Shown one piece after another: positions 11,973 to 20,601 of a DNA stretch of 22,260 nucleotides. The position numbers and the translations under genes are program-made. Source of the DNA: Apostichopus leukothele (Eukaryota; Echinodermata; Holothuroidea; Aspidochirotida; Stichopodidae). Where the stretch lies: the NCBI GenBank assembly GCA_010014835.2, contig JAAAKB020000023.1:1796439-1818698 (forward strand). The letters are read 5' to 3'. The notes under the pieces are model-generated. The model saw only the letters and a program-made list of their open reading frames with translations. It ran no database searches and had not been told where the DNA came from. Numbering within the stretch: position 1 is the stretch's first letter; the number at the start of each line of letters is the position of its first letter.

Positions 11973-12072
11973 NNNNNNNNNNNNNNNNNNNNNNNNNNNN
12001 NNNNNNNNNNNNNNNNNNNNNNNNNNNNNNNNNNNNNNNNNNNNNNNNNNNNNNNNNNNNNNNNNNNNNNNN
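11973..12072. other. Assembly gap (100 N)
   Basis: Exactly 100 N bases, the usual placeholder for a gap of unknown length. It is flanked on the left by an AT microsatellite, a common cause of assembly breaks. Real sequence of unknown size is missing here, inside the presumed intron. Confidence 0.98.
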
Positions 12073-12208
12073 TATCATCATGAGGGGTAGGAGAAGTTGG
12101 CCGGACAATAACCTGGCATTGAGATTTCCAGTCATTTCTGTCTTCCATAAGGGTTGCTAGCTCACACTGTCCTCTTGTAGGAAAAGTGGTGAAGCGGTGT
12201 TTAACGAC
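12073..12208 (-). pseudogene. Coding-like fragment next to gap: LINE reverse-transcriptase tail or alternative exon
   Basis: On the minus strand an open frame runs into the assembly gap: VVKHRFTTFPTRGQCELATL, then MEDRNDWKSQCQVIV, then RPTSPTPHDD. Two readings compete. The 'LATLMEDRxxWxxxxxVI' pattern followed by Pro/Thr and an Asp run from a GAT-type repeat, then AT microsatellite, resembles the end of a non-LTR retrotransposon ORF2 with its simple-repeat tail. Alternatively it is the next exon of the VWA3B-like gene, since a cacaag acceptor at 12209-12214 would give a 262-bp intron in phase 0 with the exon ending at 12471. I favour the LINE remnant because the peptide does not look like DUF4537. 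The fragment is cut off by the gap. Confidence 0.4.
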
Positions 12209-12497
12209 CTTGTGTACATAAGTTAAAACAAAGTACTTTTATACCATGACAAATTAATTTATAAATGGTATGATGATGTTGACCTTGTGTTTATTGTTTA
12301 GTTATAACAATTGATGGCTCACCAAATTACATTTATACCATGACAAATTAATTTATAAATGGTATCATGATGTTGATCTTGTGTTTATTGTTAGTTAAAA
12401 CAATTGATGGCTCACCAAAGTACTTTTATACCATGACAAATTCATTTATAAATGGTATGATGATGTTTACCTTGTGTTTATTGTAAGTTATAACAGT
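12209..12497. repeat. 93/94-bp tandem array covering an exon end and splice donor
   Basis: About three units plus an edge copy. The motif ATACCATGACAAATT recurs starting at 12241, 12335 and 12428 (spacing 94 and 93), and the motif CCTTGTG (TCTTGTG in one copy) at 12208, 12283, 12377 and 12470. The copy next to 12208 is shortened by about 19 bp. On the minus strand each unit ends in CACAAG followed by GT (GTAAAC at the real donor, GTCAAC, or GATCAAC where the GT is lost). The rightmost copy overlaps the last 27 or so bases of the exon ending at 12471, so the array contains decoy copies of a coding end and donor. Confidence 0.9.
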
Positions 12498-12605
12498 ATA
12501 GAATTTAGCCTGCTTGGATTCTTCTTTCGGTCCAAACTGAACAATTCCGGGAACCCAGACTTCAGCTTTTCCCTTTATTCCTCTGACTAAAACATAGTCA
12601 CCTGT
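12471..12605 (-). CDS. VWA3B-like gene, exon with second DUF4537 barrel strands
   Basis: A 135-nt exon of exactly 45 codons on the minus strand, phase 0 at both ends. The acceptor is ttttccacattcag, the donor CACAAG|gtaaac. It encodes TGDYVLVRGIKGKAEVWVPG, IVQFGPKEESKQAKFYTVIT and YNKHK. 'GDYVLVRxxxxxAExWVPGxVxxGP' followed by 'KFYTVxTYN' is the usual second half of DUF4537. The odd point is the 3' end: the last 27 or so bases and the splice donor are part of a 93/94-bp tandem array that fills the adjoining intron, so degenerate copies of the exon end and donor lie immediately downstream. Which exon follows is not certain; see the candidates at 8592-8765 and 12073-12208. Confidence 0.9.
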
Positions 12606-12839
12606 CTGAATGTGGAAAAAATGAGGTAAAGTTTAATAAAATGAAGACAAAATTCAGGAAAACTTTGATAACACCATGTTTCAAAGTTATTTACGACAAG
12701 ACATCACCTTTTAGAATTTTTTGCTTGCACAATCTATGTCAGATCACCACTTGTCGATACTTGTTGTTATTTATTGGACTCATAAAATTTGCAAGCCTTG
12801 TCCTGCTGCTAATAGAAAATTAATTCTGACATGTTTAGC

Positions 12840-13035
12840 TTCTGACCTTTTCATTGCTTCTGACAATTTGCTTCCAACATTTTGAGACATACAGTATGCT
12901 TCAATTTGATATGAAAATTTAAGATACATAACATTTGGAAATGACATTTTGAGAGATGTGACAATTTGAGATATAGATGACATTTTGGGAGGTATCACAC
13001 TTTGAGATATACAACATTTGTGGTATTACATTTTG
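12840..13035. repeat. Degenerate short tandem repeat (about 16-19 bp)
   Basis: Repeated variants of ACATTTTGAGAYAT (for example ACATTTTGAGAGATGTG, ACAATTTGAGATATAGATG, ACATTTTGGGAGGTATC, ACACTTTGAGATATAC). It is old and diverged, in the intron between exons 13300 and 12605. Confidence 0.65.
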
Positions 13036-13299
13036 AATTCTGTGAGTTAAAAAAAAAAAATCCTCAGGCAGCCATTATTTATAGATGAATTAACCATCAA
13101 GACCCTAAACTTTTTTGAAAAAAATTGTTGAAAAGTTAGGGTTCTGACTATTTATATTATGTGAGTTTCACCATTATTAAGAAATTAAGAAAAGCCATAA
13201 GGTCATGTCCTTATTACCATCAAATCAAAGTAAACCTCATTATACTTTATTTCAATCACATGTACAACTTTGGCCAAAGGGTCAATTGATTGGACTAAC

Positions 13300-13424
13300 C
13301 TTTAGTCTCGGCATGGCTTTAGCTCCAGAGGTAGCAATCACAAATCGACTGGCTACAGTCAGCTTACCAAGAGATTGAAATTTGACTTCAACATTTCTTG
13401 CATCTTTATTCTTCACCACCGCAC
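13300..13424 (-). CDS. VWA3B-like gene, middle exon of DUF4537
   Basis: A 125-nt exon on the minus strand, with acceptor tattataaag and donor AAAG|gttagt. Two bases (GT) complete the split Gly from the previous exon; 41 codons follow, ending at phase 0. It encodes AVVKNKDARNVEVKFQSLGK, then LTVASRFVIATSGAKAMPRL, then K. The pattern (strand 'VEVKFxxxGKxxVxSRFVIxTxGAxxxPxLK') is the expected continuation of the DUF4537 Tudor-like barrel after 'YYPG'. The acceptor has a weak pyrimidine tract (ttcttttattataaag), but the phase match on both sides makes the exon secure. Confidence 0.92.
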
Positions 13425-13672
13425 CTTTATAATAAAAGAAAATTGGTATTGCATAATTTTTGAGGTACACTCATTCTTAGTTTACAACTATCCAGAGTTG
13501 CAACAAGTCTCTTCCTGGCTGAAGTGAAGTAATTGACTGGAGAAAGCTGTATTACCTCTCCGTGGAAGAGTTGATGAACTTGTATGATTCATAAGTCACT
13601 TCCCTTTTAAAATTTAGTGAAAATTCTATCAGCTAACTAAACCATGCAATGGTTGAACCAGCAGGAGGAGGT

Positions 13673-13703
13673 GGGAGAGGGGACTGGGAGAGGGGAGGGA
13701 GGG
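13673..13703 (+). other. G-quadruplex-forming motif
   Basis: Six runs of three or more G separated by 1-3 bases (GGGAGAGGGGACTGGGAGAG continuing to GGGGAGGGAGGG). It fits the G3+N1-7 quadruplex rule comfortably. It is on the plus strand, i.e. the template strand for the VWA3B-like gene, within an intron. Confidence 0.75.
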
Positions 13704-13934
13704 TGGTTGTGATGGTGGAAGCTCCAAAATCATACGAACATACACATGAAAAACACCAGCAGAATAACGTTTTGGTTTATGGTGGTATTTAGAATCATGA
13801 GAGTTTAAAAATTATTATTTATGTCAAGAAAAAAATCTGATACTTTTACAGCTAATCTGAAATTTCCGCAATATAACTTTTTAAAGCAAAATTATGATCA
13901 ACAGGTACCCTCAGATCCCTTCCTTGGATCTGCC

Positions 13935-14246
13935 CCTGTACACTATGTAGGCTTGCTGAACCTGTACACTATGTAGGCTTGCTGAACCTGTACACTATGT
14001 AGGCTTGCTGGGCCTGTACACTATGTAGGCTTGCTGGGCCTGTACACTATGTAGGCTTGCTGAACCTGTACACAATGTAGGCTTGCTACATATGTACACA
14101 ATGTAGGCTTGCTACATATGTACACAATGTAGGCTTGTTGCACCTGTACATTATGTAGGCTTGTTGCACCTGTACACAATGTAGGCTTGTTGCACCTGTA
14201 CACTATGTAGGCTTGCTGGGCCTGTACACTATGTAGGCTCATTATA
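13935..14246. repeat. 26-bp minisatellite, 12 copies
   Basis: Twelve uninterrupted 26-bp units, each built on CCTGTACACTATGTAGGC followed by TTGCTGAA, TTGCTGGG, TTGCTACA or TTGTTGCA. The variants are grouped in blocks, which points to copying of multi-unit segments. On the minus strand the unit has no stop in any frame, so a spurious open frame of 96 codons (14021-14311) cycles through three readings (26 residues per three units). It lies in the DUF4537 intron 14662-13425. Confidence 0.97.
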
Positions 14247-14537
14247 ATTGGGTGCATTTGCACTGGTGTCTGAGACAGTTTCAGACATGTACGCAGGACA
14301 GGGAACAACACATAATTCCTAGATGGTTGTAAATTTCTTCCTGAAAATACAACTTTTTGCAGACTTTTGAGAGGCCCATAGATATTGAGACTAACAGCCT
14401 GTACTCTATAGAGGAGAGATCCGTCCTTTGTCTTGGACTAAACCGTTTTTCTACTCAGAGTTTTGAATGTCACCTCTTTGCCCAACTTGTTTAGTTTCCA
14501 ATTTTGGTCAACATTGTACAAGTTCCCTCACGTATAG

Positions 14538-14561
14538 GGAAGGGGGGCGGGTGGGGAGGGA
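14538..14561 (+). other. Second G-quadruplex-forming motif
   Basis: Contains GGGAAGGGGGGCGGG and then TGGGGAGGGAGG: five runs of at least three G with loops of 1-2 bases. It sits in the same intron and on the same strand as the motif at 13673. Confidence 0.7.
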
Positions 14562-14662
14562 GGTACCAAACTAGAGAATTGCATATTTTAGAAGGGGAAC
14601 TTGCTCTGAAAGTGCTTAGCAATAACCATTTTCCTATGTTATATTTTTATTTAAATTCATAC

Positions 14663-14804
14663 CTGGGTAATAAAGGCCATCATCCATGCTCCGTGCAATC
14701 ACTTTCATTCCTTTATTCAGTCTCAGGTTTCGGTATTTTCTGGACGGTTTCTTTGTCTTTGGAGCAGGTTTAAATAATTTGGTCTGCTTACTTTTTAAAG
14801 GTAC
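14663..14804 (-). CDS. VWA3B-like gene, exon opening the DUF4537 (Tudor-like) region
   Basis: A 142-nt exon on the minus strand. The acceptor is ggtttctttcag, the donor is CCCAG|gtatga. It starts in phase 0 and ends with one base (G). It encodes VPLKSKQTKLFKPAPKTKKP, SRKYRNLRLN and GMKVIARSMDDGLYYPG. The motif 'GxKVxARxxDDGxYYPG' is the classic first beta-strands of DUF4537 (Tudor-like) domains found in VWA3A/VWA3B and C11orf16-type proteins. The basic Lys-rich lead-in links the acidic disordered region of the previous exon to the domain. The function of DUF4537 is not established; a Tudor-like fold suggests peptide or nucleic-acid binding, as inference only. Confidence 0.92.
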
Positions 14805-14874
14805 CTGAAAGAAACCAACAAAAGCATAAAGACCATTTTTACTTTCACTGAAAGGAATCTTTCAATTTCTTTTT

Positions 14875-14886
14875 GGGGGGGGGGGG
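14875..14886 (+). repeat. Homopolymer run G12
   Basis: Twelve G in a row after a T-run, in the intron just upstream of the exon starting at 14804. Length is likely to be variable or error-prone. Confidence 0.9.
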
Positions 14887-16298
14887 TTGAATGTGCCTTT
14901 AAGTTTTCCTCCGCTTATAATATAATATCCTTTCACGAATATTGTTTGGTAATCAGGGAAACTATTTAAACCTGTCCAATGTTATACAGAAAATATTAAT
15001 GAAAATAACGAAAAGACACATTGAAATATTTCAACTCTAAATGGACAATTTTATTTACTGTGCAAAAGCATTCTTTCATAGTTAAAAGTTTAACCAAATC
15101 TTGAAAGGGGAATGGTAGCTAACTTTCCCCCATCCTTTATAAGCACATTCAACCATCAATTGCATAATACTTAAAACACTTCATCAAAGTATCACTTTTC
15201 AGCCTTTATTCAGCCTTTGCTTTGAAGCCTTTATCAAGCCTTTATTCTTCCACAGCCTATGTCTGTTACAATGATTGCTGAGGCAAGTTCACTTTTGCTG
15301 ACATCCCTATGTACAAACATAACACATCACACTGAAGTAGAAGGTTAAGTTAAAGTATTTGTGTATAAATCTTAAAAGGCAAATTCAACCATAAAATGTA
15401 GACCAGTAGAAGTCTTCAACAAATATATAACACAAATTGATACATTTGATAACAATACAGACACTAAAAAGCTGATTTTAAATAATCTTTACATTTTTGT
15501 GTTAAGTTTTATGTATTTCACCTCAGATCAATGTAAAGCTAATAAACATTGTAATTTGAGATTTGAATGCTGCAGTCAATAATCACCATAGCGCTTAATC
15601 CAACCATTAATTAATTAATTACTTTCTTTCTTTTGTTCTTTTGTTTTTGGCCATAGTGATTCAGATATTGAAAGCTACTAAGATAACTATGGTATCATGC
15701 CCATTTTGGTGGTTAACATCTTTGATATATCAAATTAATATGTAAATTTAAAATTCAGACAAGGAAAACTTCCAAAAAACAAAATAACAAAGATGATGTA
15801 AAAAGAAACTTGTTGATCAAACTTCCAACATCAAAAGCTAGTTTTGTTAATGAGATATAATATTCATAGGTTTATTCATATTTATAATAAGTTTTGACAC
15901 CACCTATTTTTGCTTGTTTCAGTTTTTTTTGTTTTTTAAATGAAAAACAATTGCATGAGTTTAATTCAGTCACACAAATTCTTTTTATATAATAAAGTGA
16001 AGCTATGATAAGGAACAATGAGTTCCATTTACATTCTCTTAACAAAATTTGCCTCATCAAAATCTCTCCTTGAAATATAGGCACAACATGATAGTTATTA
16101 CTGGTTTAGCAAAAAATAAGGCAGAATTAATTTCACTGCATAACTATAATACCCGGTGATAGGCAAATTCCACCACATAAAATATAGAAAAATAAAGCTT
16201 TGCAACATGAAGCAGTCAAAGGCAATGATTAGGTTTGTTTTTAACTTTGTAAAGGCCACTTTGCATCACACACATTAACTAATTGTATTTTGTACGAC

Positions 16299-16316
16299 AA
16301 ACACACACACACACAA
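16299..16316. repeat. (AC)n microsatellite
   Basis: About eight AC units in the intron between exons 16663 and 14804. Confidence 0.85.
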
Positions 16317-16662
16317 CTAAAACATATCACATAACGAACCCTGCTTATAAATGCTACATTAAATTTTAAAATATCTAACACACAAAATTGCACAGGACAT
16401 TTTATTTACAGAATAATACTGCAGTTATTACAATATTTTCATTCAAGGACTCATGCTAAATAACCAATATTATATATTTTTGTTTCTTTTTCAACTTGCT
16501 CCGAAATTCACAAGAATATACAGAGGCTTTAAGAATGCTTTGAAAGAGACAACTTTAAGTACTTCAACAACATTGATTTTTGCTAATGTAACAAAAATGA
16601 CTATTGAAATGGAGCTCCAGTCCTCACACAGAAAGACGACCAAAATCACTCTCAAATGTTAC

Positions 16663-17131
16663 CTCTTGCTCAGAATTGTCCTCTTCTTCGCTGCTATTAT
16701 CTGCCTTGACCTTTGACCCTGCATCACTACTATCACTGTCCTCCTCTTTCAAGCCTCCTATTTCATCCTCAGATGCAGATCCCGAGACTGATTTTTCGTC
16801 CCGAGACGCCTTTCCACCTTCGTCCTCCGAGCCGGAACCTCTCTTGGACCCGGTGCTCACACTTCCGATCTGTTCCAGGAGATCTCGAGGACTATCCCTC
16901 GATCGGTTCGCATTTGGGAAGAGTCGCGGAGTCTGTTTTTCTGAGTTGCTATGGGTTTTGCCAGTAGCATGACGCAGGGACTTACTCTGGAAGAGGAATC
17001 GTTCTGCTTTCTCTACTTCCTCCTCTAAGAGAACCACATCCTTCTCTGAAATGGGCCAACCGAGTTGTTCCAGAGACAGAAGGTAATCCTTACGGTTCTC
17101 TTGGAACGAAACTGGTTCATCTGACCCAAAC
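16663..17131 (-). CDS. VWA3B-like gene, long exon: helical segment plus acidic Ser-rich disordered region
   Basis: A 469-nt exon on the minus strand, the longest here. The acceptor is tttcctctctcag, and the donor GAG|gtaaca ends it at phase 0. The reading frame runs on for about 40 nt past the donor, and splicing there is favoured because the next exon continues exactly in phase. The first 60 or so residues (DYLLSLEQLGWPISEKDVVL, then LEEEVEKAERFLFQ) are predicted helix/coiled coil and look family-conserved. The rest is low complexity: a basic Ser/Arg part followed by an acidic Ser/Asp/Glu stretch (GSGSEDE, SASEDE, EEDSDSSD, NSSEEEDNSEQE) with several casein kinase 2-like sites. This is probably an intrinsically disordered linker before the DUF4537 region. 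Confidence 0.9.
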
Positions 17132-17998
17132 CTGAGAGAGGAAACATTATTCCAAGAATAAAGAATTGTCGGAAACTTATTATGATTTAAAGTGGAACTT
17201 CTCCCACTTTTAAATCCTGTAACATAATCAGCTTGGGGCAAATACAAGGAGTTGACAGTTGACACTCTGAATAGTGAAACTGGAATCAATGTCTTCAAAT
17301 TTGGGATTTACGTACAAGTATCGCTCAACAACGATCTAGTTAATGACACAAAATAATTTTTATAGCCTGTTCTTCATTTTTGTATGTTATATTTTGGCTG
17401 TGAAGAGAAATTGGATCATTAAATCTTAGTACTGTCGACCTAGTACTATGAGACAATTAGTTAAATACCTTTTGTACCATTCTGTACTTTCCTGTGTTAC
17501 TCTTTGCAGAAATTTATTGATGGATTCTGAGTTTGATTTCCATTTTGTTATTATTTTGGCCACTTGTTTTCATATTTGACTACTAAGTTACTGCAGCTTT
17601 AAGGACCAGACTGGCTTACCACTTATCAAAAGTTTTTTCCCCCCCCCCCCCCATTCATCATTGTAAATTTGATTATGGTCATCACTTTGATATGGTGGCA
17701 GGTTTACCACAACTCTTGAGTAACTTACTCAAAATCAGATTTACAAATGAAACTGAGACTATTTCCTTCATTTTGTCATCAAGATGAGATTACAGAAATG
17801 AGTAATTATGGTACCGTCTGATTCTGAAAAGTTGTACCTCCAAGATATTTTTGTCATATCGTATTAATCACACAAAATTTATGTAAATCCATAAAATGTC
17901 AATATTTGAACTGTTTTCATCTTTATCTGAAAAATGTGAGTTTTTAATGGGATTTACAGAAATCAAAGCCCCAAAAAGCTGTTTTTTAATTCAGTTAC
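17132..17998 (-). other. Intron of the VWA3B-like gene
   Basis: An 867-bp GT-AG intron containing the C14 run. Nothing else is recognised. Confidence 0.8.
17639..17652 (+). repeat. Homopolymer run C14
   Basis: Fourteen C in a row following a T-run, inside the intron 17998-17132. On the gene's sense strand this is G14. Confidence 0.9.
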
Positions 17999-18168
17999 CT
18001 GTGTCTCTCCTCTGGGGTGAGGGCATTCCAAGCTACTTGATCTAGTCTCCTGTTGTATAGCTTTACAGCTGCCTTTAATTTGTCTTCATAACCCAGGAGA
18101 TCTACAGCTCCTGGATTGATGAGGTTAACTTCTTGTTTGTTGTTGGTCACATGGGCAATAGGCATAAT
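17999..18168 (-). CDS. VWA3B-like gene, exon with NPGAVDL / YNRRLDQ helix module
   Basis: A 170-nt exon on the minus strand, after an aatttgacag acceptor and before a CACAG|gtaact donor. It starts in phase 0, directly continuing the previous exon, and ends with two bases (AG) that the next exon's G completes to Arg. It encodes IMPIAHVTNNKQEVNLINPG, AVDLLGYEDKLKAAVKLYNR and RLDQVAWNALTPEERH. The block 'LINPxAVxLxxYxxKLxxAxxxYxxRLxxxxWxALTxEER' is an amphipathic helical module typical of VWA3-type proteins downstream of the WLxxxGL module. The spacing here (52 residues after the module start) agrees with that order. No catalytic residues are expected. Confidence 0.9.
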
Positions 18169-19100
18169 CTGTCAAATTATAAAACAATAAATCAATATTA
18201 CTGGAAACAGGACAAAATGTTATCATCTATATATGGATATCCATAGCAACAATACATGAAACTATGCAGTAACTATTCAATCCATATTCAACTTTCATTG
18301 CTAACATGGCAATGTCATTTAATATTAAATGGGTAAGTGTTTCTTTGAAACTTTTAATCCATCTCCACAAAGTGAAAAAAAGTGAAAGGCATTATTTTTC
18401 TTCCTGTTCTTGTCTTTTATTCCAAATTGTCAGCACATGGCAAAGGAGATCAATGAATTAATAAGCTACATACAGGTTTAATCATTTTTTTAAATTTCTT
18501 TTTAAACATATCTGTATACATTTACTAGGTCGCTGGTGAGCAATCATTGCTTCCACTTTATCCAGTCCATGGTTAAATGGTACATTACTTTATACCATAG
18601 ACACATTAAAACTCAGGTTTCTTCAGGGTCTATGCTAGTAATGAGGACCAGAGCTACCAATTTTGATAAACCATTCAATATACAAAACATCCGAGCTTTG
18701 TAACAGAAGAGACAATGAACAAATTTAGAATGACTCAATGATTTAACAGTATGGCATCTTTTCATCAATCAACAAAAAACACATACATTGTTGATGAAAC
18801 CATGCTCTTGGAATGAACCCAAACACCTCTTACTGTAATGTTACAGCATACAATACAGCTGGGTGCCACAGTAAGACATGCAATGGAATACTTCAAAATA
18901 CAGGCATAGTTTTTAGTTTGAACAAACTCTCTGTGATGCTTCCTTTGAAGTTTTTCTTATCACTTTTTAACTCATCAAGGCATTGCTCATCTTCACAAGG
19001 AACAGAATTGGTCCAAAATAACTTCTTTTTTTGTGTGTGTGTGTGTGTGTAACCACCATCTACCATTACTGGATATTAAGTTTGTTGGTGATAAACTTAC
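18169..19100 (-). other. Intron of the VWA3B-like gene
   Basis: A 932-bp GT-AG intron in phase 0 at both ends, with the GT microsatellite near its donor. The 79-codon plus frame at 18813-19052 ends in that microsatellite and is not called. Confidence 0.8.
19032..19050. repeat. (GT)n microsatellite
   Basis: About nine to ten GT units, roughly 50 bp from the donor of the exon ending at 19101. Confidence 0.85.
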
Positions 19101-19257
19101 CTCATTGAACACTTGAGATGTGACGTATTTCTCCAGTATCGGGACGTATTTGGCTCGTTGACGTACCATGCTGCCACCGAGAGCGTCGTAGATAGTCAGC
19201 TTCTTTGCGACAAGACCATGCTTCCTCAGCCATTGTCTGGACGACATTCGTAGAGTG
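19101..19257 (-). CDS. VWA3B-like gene, exon with QWLRKHGL module
   Basis: A 157-nt exon on the minus strand, after a cattttctgacag acceptor and before a GAG|gtaagt donor. One base completes the split Asn codon, then 52 codons follow, ending at phase 0. It encodes TLRMSSRQWLRKHGLVAKKL, then TIYDALGGSMVRQRAKYVPI, then LEKYVTSQVFNE. The 'WLxxxGLxAKKLTxxDAL' pattern followed by a conserved 'KYVPILEKxVxSxVFxE' stretch is characteristic of VWA3-type proteins, whose vertebrate members are mainly expressed in ciliated tissues and testis. That comparison is from memory. The codon use and CpG content are clearly richer than in the surrounding AT-rich introns. Confidence 0.9.
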
Positions 19258-19572
19258 CTGTCAGAAAATGGGACGATGATAAGTATTATCACTATGTAAT
19301 GCAGTAATCAACAACTCTTAGAAAGCCTCTACATGTTGTAGATTAAAATCAATGCAGATTCTGGTTATAGAGCACACTGTAATGTAGCCAAACTTCCTCG
19401 GGTTCCACATTTACTTTCCTTGAGATTTAAAGCTTCAATTTATTCCCATGCTATTGGGGAGGGTAAAAATTAATATGATTAAATGGTTAAAAGAGAAGTC
19501 ATCAATTCTTACAGTCGTTGTAGTAAAATGTGTGACTTTAAGTAACCATGATGTGTGTTGTGTGTGTCATAA

Positions 19573-19618
19573 GTTTATGAAGTTATATGGGTTAAGCTTT
19601 GCATATAACTTCATAAAC
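19573..19618. repeat. Perfect 17-bp inverted repeat (hairpin)
   Basis: The left arm GTTTATGAAGTTATATG (19573-19589) and right arm CATATAACTTCATAAAC (19602-19618) are exact reverse complements separated by 12 nt. The loop contains TTAAGCTTT, which recurs just after the right arm. It lies in an intron. It may be a small fold-back remnant; no terminal duplication was recognised. Confidence 0.9.
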
Positions 19619-20179
19619 AAGTTAAGCTTTACGGTCTATTGTCAACAGTCCTCCAATTTTTCCTCCCCAATATGCAGTCAGGTACTTTGTAGACAGGCCC
19701 ATTTTTTAGATGTGTTAGATTGTAGTAATGAGAATTAATAGTATACCAAACAGGTCTTTATGTGAAACATTTACATAAAAATAAAAGAAAATAGAGAGAA
19801 AACAAATACTAATAACAAACTACTCATCTACTGCAAAAATTCCTTTGTAGGCAAATATGTTTTGCTCTATTAATTGCTCATTTGTCCAATTTAAATGTCT
19901 GTTCATCAGTCTCTCTGTCTATCTGTGTCTCTTAATGTATTCTTATTTTGTTTTTGTTTTTATTTCAGATCCTTTTACATATATAAAAAAGAGAGTACAA
20001 CCTCGTTTTAAACCTGCTTTCTGAGTTTCATCCTCATTATAGGGCTCTTGTCATGTTGTCTTTATTATTGTTTAGTTATTTGTATTGTTTTAAGCACGGA
20101 TTCCCTCGTTTTCTGTGTCACTTGTTCGATGTTGACTATTTTATTGCTGTTATAATATTATATTTTATCGCTGTATCAT

Positions 20180-20258
20180 CTTTATTCTTTTATTGTGAAG
20201 TGCTGCGAGATCATATTTTCATGTAAGGCACTATATAAGAATATATCATTATTATGAA
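20180..20258 (+). mobile_element. 3' tail of an L2/CR1-type non-LTR retrotransposon (or SINE sharing it)
   Basis: The plus strand contains GTGAAGTGCTGCGAGATCAT, then a short T-rich spacer, AAGGCACTATATAAGAATAT and an ATTATTATG end. This closely follows the widespread 3' signature 'GTGAAGCGCTTTGAGATCAT...AAGGCGCTATATAA...(ATT)n' seen at the ends of many L2/CR1-clade LINEs and of SINEs that borrow that tail. The T-rich sequence from about 19975 with repeated TTTATTATTGTTTAG/TTATT blocks may be part of the same element. No reverse-transcriptase coding sequence is visible, so it is a truncated copy inserted in antisense orientation in an intron of the VWA3B-like gene. Confidence 0.6.
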
Positions 20259-20429
20259 TTTCCCAAACCAATCGAGTATGATTCAATATAAGGTTGCAAC
20301 TGATGGAACAAAGACACCCATCTTGACTTCTTCACAAAATGAAAGTTAACGATCAAGTAATTAGTGAATTTGATTCTATGTTCAACAGTTCCTCAGCCAG
20401 ACAGGTTTTGATAAACCTAACATACTCAC

Positions 20430-20487
20430 TTTGTTTTCTTTTTCTTTCTTCTCCTTTTGCTTGGTTCTTCTTTAGTCTTTGCTAAAT
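20430..20487 (-). CDS. VWA3B-like gene, small Lys/Arg-rich exon
   Basis: A 58-nt exon on the minus strand, between a cttttcag acceptor and a gtgagt donor. The other two frames contain stops. It encodes D-LAKTKEEPSKRRRKKKKT-N, where both the first Asp and the last Asn are codons split across introns. Both junctions fit the neighbouring exons exactly. The basic run (KRRRKKKK) is a linker between the LPETR segment and the QWLRKHGL module. It could act as a nuclear localisation signal or simply as a flexible linker; the sequence does not decide. The intron upstream begins with a 56-bp tandem duplication lying just before the acceptor. Confidence 0.8.
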
Positions 20488-20494
20488 CTGAAAA

Positions 20495-20601
20495 GTTGAG
20501 AGACGTAAGCCGACTGGTACTGTGAATTACTGTAAGAGCCTTAGGTTAAAGTTGAGAGACGTAAGCCAATTGGTACTGTGAATTACTGTAAGAGCCTTAC
20601 T
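20495..20601. repeat. 56-bp tandem duplication beside a splice acceptor
   Basis: Two near-identical copies starting at 20495 and 20551. Both contain GTTGAGAGACGTAAGCC, a variable CGAC/CAAT, then TGGTACTGTGAATTACTG. The array begins 5 bp from the acceptor of the exon starting at 20487, and so occupies the branch-point region of that intron. Confidence 0.9.

Larger units (their letters stand above)
14805..16662 (-). other. Intron of the VWA3B-like gene
   Basis: A 1858-bp GT-AG intron. It contains the G12 run, an imperfect AGCCTTTATC repeat at about 15200-15245, an (ATTA)n patch near 15610 and the AC microsatellite. The short open frames inside it (15872-16084, 16453-16716) are not supported as genes. 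Confidence 0.8.

Noticed and set aside
16604-16972. 122-codon plus-strand Ser/Pro-rich frame
   Set aside because: It is the antisense shadow of the acidic Ser-rich exon at 16663-17131.
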